A DNA stretch of 64,000 nt from positions 1-64,000 of the forward strand of contig NZ_VUNG01000004.1 in the NCBI RefSeq assembly GCF_009695775.1. Direction: 5' to 3'. This stretch comes from Hallella mizrahii. GTDB lineage: Bacteria > Bacteroidota > Bacteroidia > Bacteroidales > Bacteroidaceae. Of this stretch, positions 9,420 through 18,638 are shown piece after piece (the first letter of the stretch is position 1; every line of letters begins with the position of its first letter). The notes below the pieces were generated by a model, which was given only the letters and a program-made list of their open reading frames with translations, had not been told where the DNA came from and searched no databases. Made by a program: the position numbers and the translations under genes.

Positions 9420-10667
9420 TTACTCATATTTCATAGTCTTTGCAGGGTGTATATGCGAAACTAAATAACTTGGAGCTATCAGCACGAATACACTGATGAA
9501 GAGCGTAGCGATGTTTAGCAAGACGATCAGAGGCACATTCAACTCTATTGGTACCGTATTAACATAATAAGTTGCCGGATCCAACCTGACTATACCAAAG
9601 TATTTTTGAATCAGGCAAAGTCCTATACCCACCAAGTTGCCAATGAGCAAGCCCTTACCAATGATAAACACGGCAAACCATAGGAAGATATGGCGTATCG
9701 TCTTGTTCCGCGCACCCAAACTCTTGAGTGTACCGATCATCGTAGTACGCTCCAATATGATAATGAGCAGACCGGAAATCATCGTCACAGTAGCCACGGC
9801 CATCATCAGCAGCAGAATGATATAGACGTTTACATCCAAAAGATCCAACCAAGAGAATATTTGAGGGTTAAGCTCTCTGATGGTTTGAGCAACATAAGTC
9901 TGCCCGTAGTGATCAGTATGCTTATTGATCTTGCTGACAAAGTACTGATCCACTTGATCTACCTTGTTGAAATCATTCACTGTTACGGCAATTCCTGTCG
10001 CTTGATCTTCTTTCCAACCATTAAGCTTTATGGTTGTGTATAGATCTGTTAAGCACATCAGATTGTCGTACTGACTCAAATTGGTCTGATAGATGCCGGT
10101 GATTTTGAATCTTCGCATTCTAACTCCATTGTTATCAATGAAGTAAGCAAATACCCGGTCACCAGTTCTCAATCTGAGCTTGTCAGCCATGGCCTGCGAA
10201 ATGGCCAATTCATTCGATGCCTGACTATCAGAGAAGTGGGGCAGGGAACCGGCTACTAAATGCTGATGAAAGAACGTTGAGTCAAACTCTTGTCCTAATC
10301 CTTCAAACATGACGCCAAGGAAATCGTTGTCCGTTTTCAGCACACCTTGTTTATATGCGAATCGCTCTGCATGTTTAACACCAGAAATATGCTTTATGAC
10401 ATTCATCATGGAGTCGCCCACAGCAACAGGACTCTGATCACCATCCATCTGATTCATGAAATTGGTAACTTGGATATGTGAGCCAAAACCAATCACTTTA
10501 TCTCGGATAGAATGCTTGAAGCCGATGACAATGCACACCGATGCTATCATCACTGCCAAACCGATAGCGATGCCGGCTGTGGCTATCGTTATTGCTGGTC
10601 GTGACACTCTTTTCTTATCTCTCGGTGTACGATAGATACGCCGGGCTATGAACAAAGGAAAACTCAT
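9420..10667 (-). CDS. FtsX/LolCE-family ABC transporter permease
   Basis: A 415-residue inner-membrane permease of the LolC/LolE/MacB type. It has one N-terminal transmembrane helix (about 25-50, AITIATAGIAIGLAVMIA), a large periplasmic domain (about 55-270) and three C-terminal helices, with the FtsX-family segment GTLKSLGARNKTIRHIF between helices. In the Lol system such proteins release lipoproteins from the inner membrane to LolA. The ATPase partner is not encoded beside it. Its start codon overlaps the stop of the upstream aminotransferase gene by 4 bases (ATGA), so the two are translationally coupled. Confidence 0.85.
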   Translation of the reverse strand: MSFPLFIARRIYRTPRDKKRVSRPAITIATAGIAIGLAVMIASVCIVIGFKHSIRDKVIGFGSHIQVTNFMNQMDGDQSPVAVGDSMMNVIKHISGVKHAERFAYKQGVLKTDNDFLGVMFEGLGQEFDSTFFHQHLVAGSLPHFSDSQASNELAISQAMADKLRLRTGDRVFAYFIDNNGVRMRRFKITGIYQTNLSQYDNLMCLTDLYTTIKLNGWKEDQATGIAVTVNDFNKVDQVDQYFVSKINKHTDHYGQTYVAQTIRELNPQIFSWLDLLDVNVYIILLLMMAVATVTMISGLLIIILERTTMIGTLKSLGARNKTIRHIFLWFAVFIIGKGLLIGNLVGIGLCLIQKYFGIVRLDPATYYVNTVPIELNVPLIVLLNIATLFISVFVLIAPSYLVSHIHPAKTMKYE

Positions 10668-11869
10668 CGCAGTTCGGTTCTTCCAGGGTATGCTTCCAAT
10701 GCCTTGCTTAGAACAACAAGAGCACGTTCCAAATCTTCTTTTTTCAGCACATAGGCAATGCGCACCTGATTGATGCCCGCGCCAGGAGTCGTATAGAATC
10801 CGGCAGCAGGTGCCAGCATCACAGTTTCACCTTCGTAATTGAAGGTCTCCAGACACCAGCGACAGAATTTTTCTGAGTCATCAACTGGCAGTTGAGCTAC
10901 AGTATAGAAAGCACCCATAGGAATAGGGGAGTATACACCCGGAATGCGGTTAAGACCATCTATCAGGCATTTACGTCGCTCTACATATTCGTCGTAAACA
11001 TCACGATAATATGATTCTGGCGCATCAAGCGAAGCTTCTGCCACAATCTGACCAATCAAAGGAGGAGACAAACGTGCCTGACAAAACTTCATAACAGCCT
11101 TCCTAACTTCCGCATTTTTGGTAATGAGTGCTCCGATACGAATACCGCATTCGCTGTAACGCTTTGATACAGAATCTATTAATATAACGTTCTGTTCGAT
11201 ACCTTTCAGATGCATGGCACTGATATACGGACTCCCCGTGTAGATATATTCCCGATATACCTCGTCAGAGAAGAGATAAAGATCGTATTTCTTCACCAAA
11301 TCACGTATCTGATTCATCTCACGCCGTGTATAAAGATAACCGGTAGGATTGTTGGGGTTGCAGATCATGATGGCGCGTGTCCGGTCATTGATCAATTCTT
11401 CAAATTTTTCAACCTTAGGGAGAGAGAATCCTTCCTCGATAGTCGTTGCGATCGTGCGAATCTTGGCTCCTGCAGAGATAGCAAAAGCCATATAGTTTGC
11501 GTAAGCTGGCTCAGGTACAATGATCTCGTCGCCAGGATTCAAACAACTCATAAAAGCGAAAAGCACAGCTTCTGATCCGCCAGAAGTGATGATAATATCG
11601 TCGGGCGTAACCTGAATATTATATTTCGCGTAGTAATCTACCAATTTAGTCCGATACGACAAATACCCTTGCGAAGGTGAATACTCCAAGATTTTGCGAT
11701 CGATATGTTTTAAAGCATCCAGTCCAACTTGTGGCGTTGGCAAGTCAGGCTGTCCGATATTTAAATGGTAAACCTTGATACCTCTTTGTTTGGCTGCAGC
11801 TGCCAATGGTGCCAATTTCCTAATTGGAGACTCTGGCATCTCAAGTCCACGGACTGATATTTCAGGCAT
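10664..11869 (-). CDS. Pyridoxal-phosphate aminotransferase, class I/II fold type I
   Basis: A 401-residue aminotransferase related to aspartate/aromatic aminotransferases. The segment NPNNPTGYLYTRREM and the Schiff-base lysine in DSVSKRYSECGIRIG are intact, as is the C-terminal arginine region (GINQVRIAYVL) that holds the substrate carboxylate. It probably transfers amino groups between amino acids and 2-oxoacids in the cytoplasm. The exact substrate is not decidable here. It is the first gene of a two-gene unit with the permease, and its promoter lies about 95 bases upstream. Confidence 0.9.
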   Translation of the reverse strand: MPEISVRGLEMPESPIRKLAPLAAAAKQRGIKVYHLNIGQPDLPTPQVGLDALKHIDRKILEYSPSQGYLSYRTKLVDYYAKYNIQVTPDDIIITSGGSEAVLFAFMSCLNPGDEIIVPEPAYANYMAFAISAGAKIRTIATTIEEGFSLPKVEKFEELINDRTRAIMICNPNNPTGYLYTRREMNQIRDLVKKYDLYLFSDEVYREYIYTGSPYISAMHLKGIEQNVILIDSVSKRYSECGIRIGALITKNAEVRKAVMKFCQARLSPPLIGQIVAEASLDAPESYYRDVYDEYVERRKCLIDGLNRIPGVYSPIPMGAFYTVAQLPVDDSEKFCRWCLETFNYEGETVMLAPAAGFYTTPGAGINQVRIAYVLKKEDLERALVVLSKALEAYPGRTELR

Positions 11870-11965
11870 TTCTCTAAAACTTTATATTGCGTGAATAAAT
11901 ATTGCTTACTAATAATTTAAATCAGTGCTTCTCAAAAAATTATAGCCTTTATTGATCAGCAAATG

Positions 11966-11996
11966 CAAAGTTAATGATTTTTCTTGATAGAGCCAA
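11966..11996 (-). promoter_or_regulatory. Bacteroidota-type promoter of the aminotransferase-permease operon
   Basis: On the reverse strand TTG (11994-11996) is followed after 20 bases by TAACTTTG (11966-11973). This gives an AT-rich leader of about 90 bases before the start at 11869. Confidence 0.6.
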
Positions 11997-12915
11997 CTTT
12001 GAGTGTTATTTTTTAAATCTCAATCTGCTTTTATAGATATTTTTTCGTCTATTTATCATAATGACCATTATATAAAAACTAGTTTCTAAGCTTCAAAAAG
12101 AAAATTCATCAATCTTTCAATGACATGTAATAGTAACTATTCAGCTGCCATATCGCCCTTTAGCGATAACAAGTTGTTGATATAACAGGGTTAGTTATAT
12201 AGAAGCGATAGATACAACCGTGCTATCCGTAGTCCAAACCTGCATAATTCATACCGTCTTAAGACAGAACCTCGTTTCTATAAAAACGAAGCTGTTGGAT
12301 AAGAATCTGTAGTTTTGTCGAACCTATGCCGTCATTTTGATGTCCCAAGCATTGGCTCATGGGTGTTTTCTGTTTCTAAATTACACCCGACTCACACCAA
12401 GCTTTATGGCCTCAAAGTTACGAAGATATGTGTAGACACGATTTGTCGGATGAACCTTTTTCTTTTCCTCCCCTACACCGGCTACATCGCTACACCGCTA
12501 CACCGCTACATTTATAGCTATCGCATGTCGGGAAAATCAATATTATAAAATAAAAAGAAAGATCATACAAACAATATAAAATATTAATTATTAATATATT
12601 AATTAATATTATAATATATAATAATATAATATATTTTCATTCTATAGTCTCATTTTCGGCGTTTTGACGACCGAATATCAGAATGCACCTTATGTAGCGG
12701 TGTAGCGGTGTAGCAGTGTAGCGCAAACTTCATCCGTACCAACATTCAAATTCAAACCACCATTATAAGGCTCTCAGAATAGCTGTCCGAACTATGCAGA
12801 GCATAAAGACGGATCTGCCAAGCCACAAAAAGGAAATCGAATGTTACCGACGTTAAAATATCATAAATACAGCATAACCCACTGACCCGGTGAATGATAT
12901 ATGGGAAAAAAGCAG
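11997..12915. other. Gene-free stretch upstream of rpsA
   Basis: No convincing coding frame is seen. The stretch holds two clusters of TGTAGCG-type repeats in inverted orientation (12473-12510 and 12693-12723) around a very AT-rich core (about 12511-12660), listed separately. The rest shows no recognised RNA or gene. Confidence 0.6.
12489..12714. repeat. 22-bp perfect inverted repeat around an AT-rich core
   Basis: The right arm (12693-12714) consists of TGTAGCGG, TGTAGCGG and TGTAGC head to tail. The left arm (12489-12510) is its exact reverse complement. Each cluster continues outward with further degenerate TGTAGC units (left to 12473, right to 12723). The 182 bases between the arms are almost entirely A and T up to about 12640. 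Function unknown. Confidence 0.8.
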
Positions 12916-12923
12916 TATCTTTG
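12916..12923 (+). promoter_or_regulatory. -7 box of rpsA
   Basis: TATCTTTG matches TAnnTTTG. No clear TTG is found 19-21 bases upstream, so only half of the promoter is well supported. It gives a leader of about 90 bases. Confidence 0.5.
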
Positions 12924-13011
12924 CAGCCGATTTGAATGGGTGTGGGTATACTGCGCCCTATAGATTCACATAAAGTCTAACTTTATTAATTCATTAACAA
13001 CAAAATTTTTT

Positions 13012-14802
13012 ATGTCAGATTTTAACAACGTCAAGAACGTGCAGCCATTGGCCGACTTCAACTGGGACGAGTTTGAGAACGGCAGCAGCTCCAACGTGAG
13101 CAAGCAAGATCTTGAGAAGGCCTACGATGAGACCCTCAACAAGATTCAGGAGCACGAGGTAGTAGAAGGTACCGTCATCTCCATCGACAAGAAGGAAGTA
13201 GTCGTCAACATCGGCTACAAGAGCGATGGTATCATCCCCGCTTCCGAGTTCCGTTACAACCCCGACCTGAAGGTTGGCGACAAGGTGGAAGTCTATGTGG
13301 AAGACCAGGAGGATAAGAAAGGTCAGCTGGTACTTTCTCACAAGAAGGCTCGCCTGAGCAAGAGCTGGGAGCTCATCAACAAGGCTATGGACAACAACGA
13401 GGTCATCCAGGGCTATATCAAGTGCCGTACTAAGGGCGGTATGATCGTTGATGTCTTCGGTATCGAGGCCTTCCTCCCCGGCAGCCAGATTGACGTTCAT
13501 CCTATACGCGACTACGACATGTTCGTGGGCAAGACCATGGAGTTCAAGGTGGTGAAGATCAACCAGGAGTTCCGCAACGTTGTCGTTTCGCACAAAGCAC
13601 TCATCGAGGCCGAGCTCGAGGCTCAGAAGAAAGAGATCATCTCTCACTTGGAGAAGGGTCAGGTGCTCGAGGGTACTGTCAAAAACATCACCTCTTACGG
13701 TGTATTCGTCGACCTCGGCGGTGTGGACGGACTGGTGCATATCACTGACCTCTCTTGGGGCCGCGTCAGCGATCCGCATGAGGTTGTACAGCTTGACCAG
13801 AAGATCAATGTCGTTATCCTCGACTTCGATGAGGAGAAGAAGCGCATTGCTCTCGGCCTGAAGCAGCTTACTCCGCATCCTTGGGATTCTCTCGATCCTA
13901 ACCTCAAGGTGGGTGACCATGTCAAGGGTAAGGTTGTCGTCATCGCCGACTACGGTGCATTCGTTGAGATCCAGCCCGGTGTTGAGGGCCTGATCCACGT
14001 CAGCGAGATGTCTTGGAGCCAGCACCTCCGCTCTGCTCAGGAGTTCCTGCACGTAGGTGACGAGGTAGAGGCCGTGATCCTCTCTCTCGACCGCCAGGAG
14101 CGCAAGATGAGCCTGGGTATCAAGCAGCTCAAGGAGGATCCTTGGGAGACCATCGAGCAGAAGTATCCTGTTGGCAGCCGCCACACAGCAAAGGTTCGCA
14201 ACTTCACTAACTTCGGTATCTTCGTAGAGCTCGAGGAAGGTGTTGACGGTCTGATCCACATCTCTGACCTGAGCTGGACCAAGAAGGTGAAGCATCCTTC
14301 TGAGTTCACTTCTGTTGGTGCAGACATCGACGTTGTCGTTCTCGACATTGACAAGGAGAACCGTCGTCTGAGCCTCGGTCACAAGCAGCTCGAGGAGAAT
14401 CCTTGGGACAAGTATGAGGAGATCTACACTCCGGGTTCTGTCCACGAGGGCAAGATCACCGAGATGATGGATAAGGGCGCTGTCATCACCCTGACAGAGG
14501 GTGGCGAAGGCTTTGCTACTCCTAAGCACCTGACCAAGGAAGACGGCTCTCAGGCTAAGCTCGGTGAGGTTCTTCCGTTCAAGGTGATCGAGTTCAACAA
14601 GGATTCTCGCCGCATCATCCTCTCCCACTCTCGTACATTCGAGGAGGGCAAGGACGAGCCTAAGGCAACTCGCCGCCACAACTCCGGTGCTGCTCGCAAG
14701 TCTCAGGATACTCCGGTGATCAACAATGTTGCTGCCGGTACCAGTCTGGGTGACCTTGACGTGCTGGCTAAGCTGAAGGCTGATCTCGAGAACGGCAAGT
14801 AA
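13012..14802 (+). CDS. rpsA: 30S ribosomal protein S1
   Basis: A 596-residue protein built of consecutive S1 RNA-binding domains. Typical repeats are GTVKNITSYGVFVDLGGVDGLVH, GKVVVIADYGAFVEIQPGVEGLIH and AKVRNFTNFGIFVELEEGVDGLIH, from about residue 40 to 530 and about six in number, as in E. coli S1. It brings mRNA to the small ribosomal subunit, a role relevant in Bacteroidota where Shine-Dalgarno pairing is weak. The C-terminal tail (about 545-596) is basic and then low-complexity. Strong codon bias toward G/C at third positions points to high expression. A terminator follows at 14867-14900. Confidence 0.96.
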   Translation: MSDFNNVKNVQPLADFNWDEFENGSSSNVSKQDLEKAYDETLNKIQEHEVVEGTVISIDKKEVVVNIGYKSDGIIPASEFRYNPDLKVGDKVEVYVEDQEDKKGQLVLSHKKARLSKSWELINKAMDNNEVIQGYIKCRTKGGMIVDVFGIEAFLPGSQIDVHPIRDYDMFVGKTMEFKVVKINQEFRNVVVSHKALIEAELEAQKKEIISHLEKGQVLEGTVKNITSYGVFVDLGGVDGLVHITDLSWGRVSDPHEVVQLDQKINVVILDFDEEKKRIALGLKQLTPHPWDSLDPNLKVGDHVKGKVVVIADYGAFVEIQPGVEGLIHVSEMSWSQHLRSAQEFLHVGDEVEAVILSLDRQERKMSLGIKQLKEDPWETIEQKYPVGSRHTAKVRNFTNFGIFVELEEGVDGLIHISDLSWTKKVKHPSEFTSVGADIDVVVLDIDKENRRLSLGHKQLEENPWDKYEEIYTPGSVHEGKITEMMDKGAVITLTEGGEGFATPKHLTKEDGSQAKLGEVLPFKVIEFNKDSRRIILSHSRTFEEGKDEPKATRRHNSGAARKSQDTPVINNVAAGTSLGDLDVLAKLKADLENGK

Positions 14803-14866
14803 TCAATAGATTGCAAAATTACAGCTCTCTCTAATCAACTTAGTATTGAGAGGGTTTCTACTCATA

Positions 14867-14900
14867 AAGACTGCAAGACTTCGGTTTTGCAGTCTTTTTT
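14867..14900 (+). terminator. Rho-independent terminator of rpsA
   Basis: A 10-bp stem (AAGACTGCAA at 14867-14876 with TTGCAGTCTT at 14887-14896) with a 10-base loop runs into TTTT. Confidence 0.9.
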
Positions 14901-15029
14901 ATACTCTTTCATGCTCAATCAATAAAGCATAAGTGCCATGGTAAATGGCTATCCACTGTGTATTAATTAATAAGTGTTAATATACGGATATTTCATTTCT
15001 GTTTATTCTAATAATTGTCGATTTTTCAT

Positions 15030-15037
15030 TACCTTTG
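15030..15037 (+). promoter_or_regulatory. -7 box of rho
   Basis: TACCTTTG matches TAnnTTTG, about 75 bases before the chosen rho start. The upstream TTG element is not clear. The position argues against the longer TTG-initiated frame from 15015. Confidence 0.5.
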
Positions 15038-15113
15038 CAATGATTTAAAACACACCGACGTTGCTATTCTTGCAACATCTTGTAAAAATCAACAAGCATA
15101 TTTTTTATATTCT

Positions 15114-17141
15114 ATGTATAGCAAAGAAGAATTATTAGCTAAGAATGCTTCTGAACTGGAAGATATTGCTCGGCAATTGGGTATGGAGCCGGATCAAAAC
15201 GCCTCTAAGGAGGATGTCGTCTATACCATTCTTGACAAGCAGGCTGACGAAAGCAGCCATTCAACAGTTGCAGGAAAGAGAAAACGCATAAGGATAACAG
15301 CTCCTGAAACAGATTACGTGTATTCTGTAAATGGGAAAAATGGAGAAAACCTCGATACAAAGAGAAATAAGAAAGTAGTCGAGAACAACTTGTTTTCCGA
15401 CAATGTCAATACGCTGTCTTCGGATAAATCAGAGAAAGAAGATAAGCCCAATAACCAACAAACACAGAATGACAACCAAGGTTCTCTATTCCAGCAAGTA
15501 GAAAACCTCAAGCAAGAGCTCAACGCCCTGCCAAAGCACCGTGGACCCAAGACCAAGCAAGAAAAGGAGATTATTGAAAAAATCAACCAACTGCAAAAGC
15601 AGATAGATATTGCTGCCCAAAATATGACAGAAGGCACTGATGAGGCAAAGATTGATGTCAACGCCTCTGAAATTCCACAGACCGACAACACGGCAATGGT
15701 GCCAGAGGAGGCATTTGCCACAGGCAACAATCTATCAGAAAACGATGGCCAAGACCACAATATCCTCACAAAACTACAGGAAAAAGTCAACGAGCACAAC
15801 AAACAGCAGGAGGCTTCAGAAGGAGACGAAGATGGCGTTTGGGAAGGTGATCCCGGCGACGGCACCGATTTCATACCTGTCGTAGATCTTCCGATAGAAG
15901 ACCAAGGGATAACACCCAATTATGACATGTTTGACAATCCCACGACTACTCCTTATAATAATGAGTATCCTGCTTCTGACTATCAAGAAGAACAACAGGA
16001 ACCGGGCGGAAATTACGACTTTGACGACATCATCTCAGCCAACGGCGTCTTGGAAATTATGCCCGACGGTTATGGATTCTTGCGGTCAAGCGACTATAAT
16101 TACCTCTCTTCTCCCGATGACATCTACGTTGCCGTCAATCAAGTCAAGCACTACGGACTCAAGACTGGCGACGTCGTCCAGTGTCACGTGAGACCGCCCA
16201 AAGAGGGAGAGAAATACTTCCCTCTGACTTCCATTGACTCTATCAACGGACGTAATCCTTTAGAAGTAAGAGACCGAATCCCATTTGAACATCTTACCCC
16301 TCTCTTCCCCGATGAGAAGTTCACGCTTTGCGGTGATCCTAAGACCACCAATCTCTCTACCCGTATTGTCGATCTCTTCTCCCCCATCGGTAAAGGACAG
16401 CGTGCGCTAATTGTTGCCCAGCCCAAGACTGGTAAGACAATTCTGATGAAGAATATCGCCAACGCCATCGCAGCTAATCACCCCGAAGCATATCTGATGA
16501 TGCTGCTCATCGACGAGCGCCCTGAGGAGGTCACCGATATGGCCCGCACTGTCAACGCAGAGGTTATCGCATCTACGTTCGATGAGCCTGCAGAGCGCCA
16601 CGTCAAAATTGCCGGTATCGTGCTCGAAAAAGCCAAGCGCATGGTAGAGTGCGGTCATGATGTAGTCATCTTCCTCGACTCCATCACCCGACTGGCCCGT
16701 GCCTACAACACAGTATCTCCTGCCAGCGGCAAGGTGCTCACCGGTGGCGTCGATGCTAATGCACTGCAAAAACCAAAGCGCTTCTTTGGTGCTGCTCGTA
16801 ATATCGAAGGCGGTGGCTCGCTGACCATCATCGCCACTGCACTTATCGATACTGGCAGCAAAATGGATGAGGTGATCTTTGAGGAGTTCAAGGGCACTGG
16901 AAACATGGAGCTGCAACTCGACCGCTCACTGTCCAACAAGCGTATCTTCCCAGCTGTCAATCTCGTAGCGTCCAGCACCCGTCGCGATGATCTGCTGCAA
17001 GACAAGACTACGCTGCAGCGTATGTGGATCTTGCGCAAGTTCATCTCCGACATGAATCCGATGGAAGCCATGAACACAATTCATGACAAAATGGAGCGCA
17101 CAAAAGACAACGCCGAGTTTCTTGCATCCATGAACGATTGA
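15114..17141 (+). CDS. rho: Transcription termination factor Rho with long disordered insert
   Basis: A 675-residue hexameric RNA helicase that ends transcription. The N-terminal Rho_N helical domain ([23 protein letters not shown]) is followed by an insert of about 250 residues rich in Asn, Gln, Glu, Asp and Lys. Then come the cold-shock-like RNA-binding domain ([15 protein letters not shown]) and the RecA-type ATPase with Walker [21 protein letters not shown] and the Q- and R-loop regions. The usual length without the insert is about 420. A disordered insert is established for Bacteroidota Rho and has been tied to condensate formation in Bacteroides thetaiotaomicron. The start at 15114 was chosen because the longer frame begins upstream of the likely transcription start. 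Confidence 0.96.
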   Translation: MYSKEELLAKNASELEDIARQLGMEPDQNASKEDVVYTILDKQADESSHSTVAGKRKRIRITAPETDYVYSVNGKNGENLDTKRNKKVVENNLFSDNVNTLSSDKSEKEDKPNNQQTQNDNQGSLFQQVENLKQELNALPKHRGPKTKQEKEIIEKINQLQKQIDIAAQNMTEGTDEAKIDVNASEIPQTDNTAMVPEEAFATGNNLSENDGQDHNILTKLQEKVNEHNKQQEASEGDEDGVWEGDPGDGTDFIPVVDLPIEDQGITPNYDMFDNPTTTPYNNEYPASDYQEEQQEPGGNYDFDDIISANGVLEIMPDGYGFLRSSDYNYLSSPDDIYVAVNQVKHYGLKTGDVVQCHVRPPKEGEKYFPLTSIDSINGRNPLEVRDRIPFEHLTPLFPDEKFTLCGDPKTTNLSTRIVDLFSPIGKGQRALIVAQPKTGKTILMKNIANAIAANHPEAYLMMLLIDERPEEVTDMARTVNAEVIASTFDEPAERHVKIAGIVLEKAKRMVECGHDVVIFLDSITRLARAYNTVSPASGKVLTGGVDANALQKPKRFFGAARNIEGGGSLTIIATALIDTGSKMDEVIFEEFKGTGNMELQLDRSLSNKRIFPAVNLVASSTRRDDLLQDKTTLQRMWILRKFISDMNPMEAMNTIHDKMERTKDNAEFLASMND

Positions 17142-17169
17142 AGAAATTTAGAAAAAAAATAACGAAAAG

Positions 17170-17201
17170 TTTGGTGGGTACCTAAAAAAAGTGTACCTTT
17201 G
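17170..17201 (+). promoter_or_regulatory. Promoter of the tRNA-Lys cluster
   Basis: TTTG (TTG at 17171-17173), then 20 bases, then TACCTTTG (17194-17201): a near-ideal Bacteroidota promoter about 50 bases before the first tRNA. Confidence 0.8.
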
Positions 17202-17252
17202 CACTCGCAATTCCAAAACAGACGGTTGAGGATTGCAATACACTTAAAGAAT

Positions 17253-17325
17253 GCGCCCTTAGCTCAGCTGGTAGAGCAACTGACTCTTAATCAGTGGGTC
17301 TAGGGTTCGAGTCCCTAAGGGCGCA
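17253..17325 (+). tRNA. tRNA-Lys(CTT), copy 1
   Basis: A 73-base cloverleaf. Acceptor arms GCGCCCT/AGGGCGC pair with discriminator A, the anticodon loop CTCTTAA gives anticodon CTT, and the T-arm GGTTCGAGTCC is intact. CCA is not encoded. Confidence 0.96.
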
Positions 17326-17343
17326 CTTCTTTTACTTGAGAAT

Positions 17344-17416
17344 GCGCCCTTAGCTCAGCTGGTAGAGCAACTGACTCTTAATCAGTGGGTCTAGGGTTCG
17401 AGTCCCTAAGGGCGCA
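17344..17416 (+). tRNA. tRNA-Lys(CTT), copy 2
   Basis: Identical to copy 1 over all 73 bases and 91 bases further on. The spacer, which starts CTTCTTTTA, is also similar, so this is a tandem duplication. Confidence 0.96.
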
Positions 17417-17433
17417 CTTCTTTTATTTTCAGA

Positions 17434-17506
17434 GCGCCCTTAGCTCAGCTGGTAGAGCAACTGACTCTTAATCAGTGGGTCTAGGGTTCGAGTCCCTAAG
17501 GGCGCA
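17434..17506 (+). tRNA. tRNA-Lys(CTT), copy 3
   Basis: Third identical 73-base copy, 90 bases after copy 2, followed at once by a strong terminator. Confidence 0.96.
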
Positions 17507-17507
17507 C

Positions 17508-17542
17508 AAAAGAGCCAAATCTTACGAGATTTGGCTCTTTTT
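17508..17542 (+). terminator. Terminator of the tRNA-Lys cluster
   Basis: A 15-bp perfect stem centred on loop TACG at 17523-17526 (arm AGAGCCAAATCT) leads into a T-run. Confidence 0.92.
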
Positions 17543-17585
17543 GTTTATGCTGTTTCTTTCCTCCCCTATTTTGAATGTGCCATAT

Positions 17586-17616
17586 TTTGTAGTTTGCAAA
17601 TAAAACACTATCTTTG
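17586..17616 (+). promoter_or_regulatory. Promoter of the ftsY-rimO-HU operon
   Basis: TTTG at 17586-17589, a 19-base gap, and TATCTTTG at 17609-17616. The ftsY start follows 25 bases later. Confidence 0.75.
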
Positions 17617-17640
17617 CAATAGAAATAAGCAATAGAAACG

Positions 17641-18588
17641 ATGGGAATATTCGGACTTTTTAATAAAAAGAAAAAAGAGACGCTTGATGCCGGACTGGAA
17701 AAGACCAAGCAGAGTGTCTTTAGTAAGATCACGCGTGCCATCGCGGGTAAGTCCAAGGTTGACGACGATGTGCTCGACAATCTTGAGGAGGCTTTGATCA
17801 CCTCGGATGTGGGCGTAGATACCACACTGAAGATCATCCACCGCATTGAGGAAAGAGTAGCAAGAGACAAATATGTGTCCACTTCAGAGCTCAACACCAT
17901 CCTGAAAGAAGAAATAGCCTCACTGCTCACCGAAAACAACACGAAAGACAGCAGTAACTGGGACCTGCCCAGCGATCACAAACCCTACGTGATACTGGTG
18001 GTCGGTGTCAACGGTGTCGGCAAGACCACGACCATAGGTAAACTGGCTTATCAGTTCAAGCAAGCAGGGAAAAAAGTATATCTTGGTGCCGCAGACACCT
18101 TCCGCGCTGCAGCCGTAGAGCAGATACAGATCTGGGGCGACCGCGTGGGGGTGCCCGTCATCAAGCAGCAGATGGGAGCAGATCCCGCCAGCGTTGCTTT
18201 CGATACGCTGCAAAGCGCAAAAGCCAACGGCGCCGATGTCGTACTCATTGATACTGCCGGTCGCCTGCACAACAAGGTTGGACTGATGAACGAGTTGAAG
18301 AAGATCAAGGATGTCATGAAGAAAGTGGTACCCTCTGCGCCCGACGAGGTGCTGTTGGTGCTTGACGGCAGTACCGGACAGAATGCTTTTGAGCAAGCAA
18401 AGCAGTTCTCAGCGGTTACTTCTATCACTTCTTTGGCCATCACCAAACTTGATGGTACCGCCAAGGGTGGCGTGGTCATCGGCATCTCTGACCAGTTGAA
18501 AGTACCCGTAAAATACATCGGCCTCGGAGAGAAGATGGAAGACCTCCAACTCTTCAACAAAAAGGAATTTGTAGACTCCCTCTTTTAA
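17641..18588 (+). CDS. ftsY: Signal recognition particle receptor FtsY
   Basis: A 315-residue SRP-type GTPase that docks ribosome-nascent-chain complexes at the inner membrane. A basic N-terminus and four-helix N domain precede the G domain with GVNGVGKTTTIGKLA, the DTFRAAAVEQ insertion-box motif, DTAGRLHN and TKLDGTAKGG. The long acidic A domain of E. coli FtsY is absent, as in most bacteria outside enterics. It heads an operon with rimO (50-base gap). Confidence 0.96.
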   Translation: MGIFGLFNKKKKETLDAGLEKTKQSVFSKITRAIAGKSKVDDDVLDNLEEALITSDVGVDTTLKIIHRIEERVARDKYVSTSELNTILKEEIASLLTENNTKDSSNWDLPSDHKPYVILVVGVNGVGKTTTIGKLAYQFKQAGKKVYLGAADTFRAAAVEQIQIWGDRVGVPVIKQQMGADPASVAFDTLQSAKANGADVVLIDTAGRLHNKVGLMNELKKIKDVMKKVVPSAPDEVLLVLDGSTGQNAFEQAKQFSAVTSITSLAITKLDGTAKGGVVIGISDQLKVPVKYIGLGEKMEDLQLFNKKEFVDSLF

Positions 18589-18638
18589 ATCGATCAATCA
18601 GCTGTGACCACTCACAAAATGGCAACAGCACATATAAA

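Noticed and set aside
12315..12548. A 77-codon forward frame in the rpsA upstream region
   Set aside because: It runs through the repeat cluster (its last part is the translated repeat), has no promoter or family resemblance, and looks non-coding.
12473..12723. Chromosomal replication origin
   Set aside because: The AT-rich core with repeats looks origin-like, but no DnaA boxes (TTATCCACA) are seen and dnaA is not nearby, so the claim is not supported.
13015..14679. A 554-codon open frame on the reverse strand opposite rpsA
   Set aside because: It arises from the strong third-position codon bias of rpsA. The translation is Leu/Val/Asp-rich without domains, and rpsA on the other strand is certain.
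17253..17506. Regularly spaced near-identical repeats as CRISPR
   Set aside because: They are three complete tRNA-Lys genes with cloverleaf structure.
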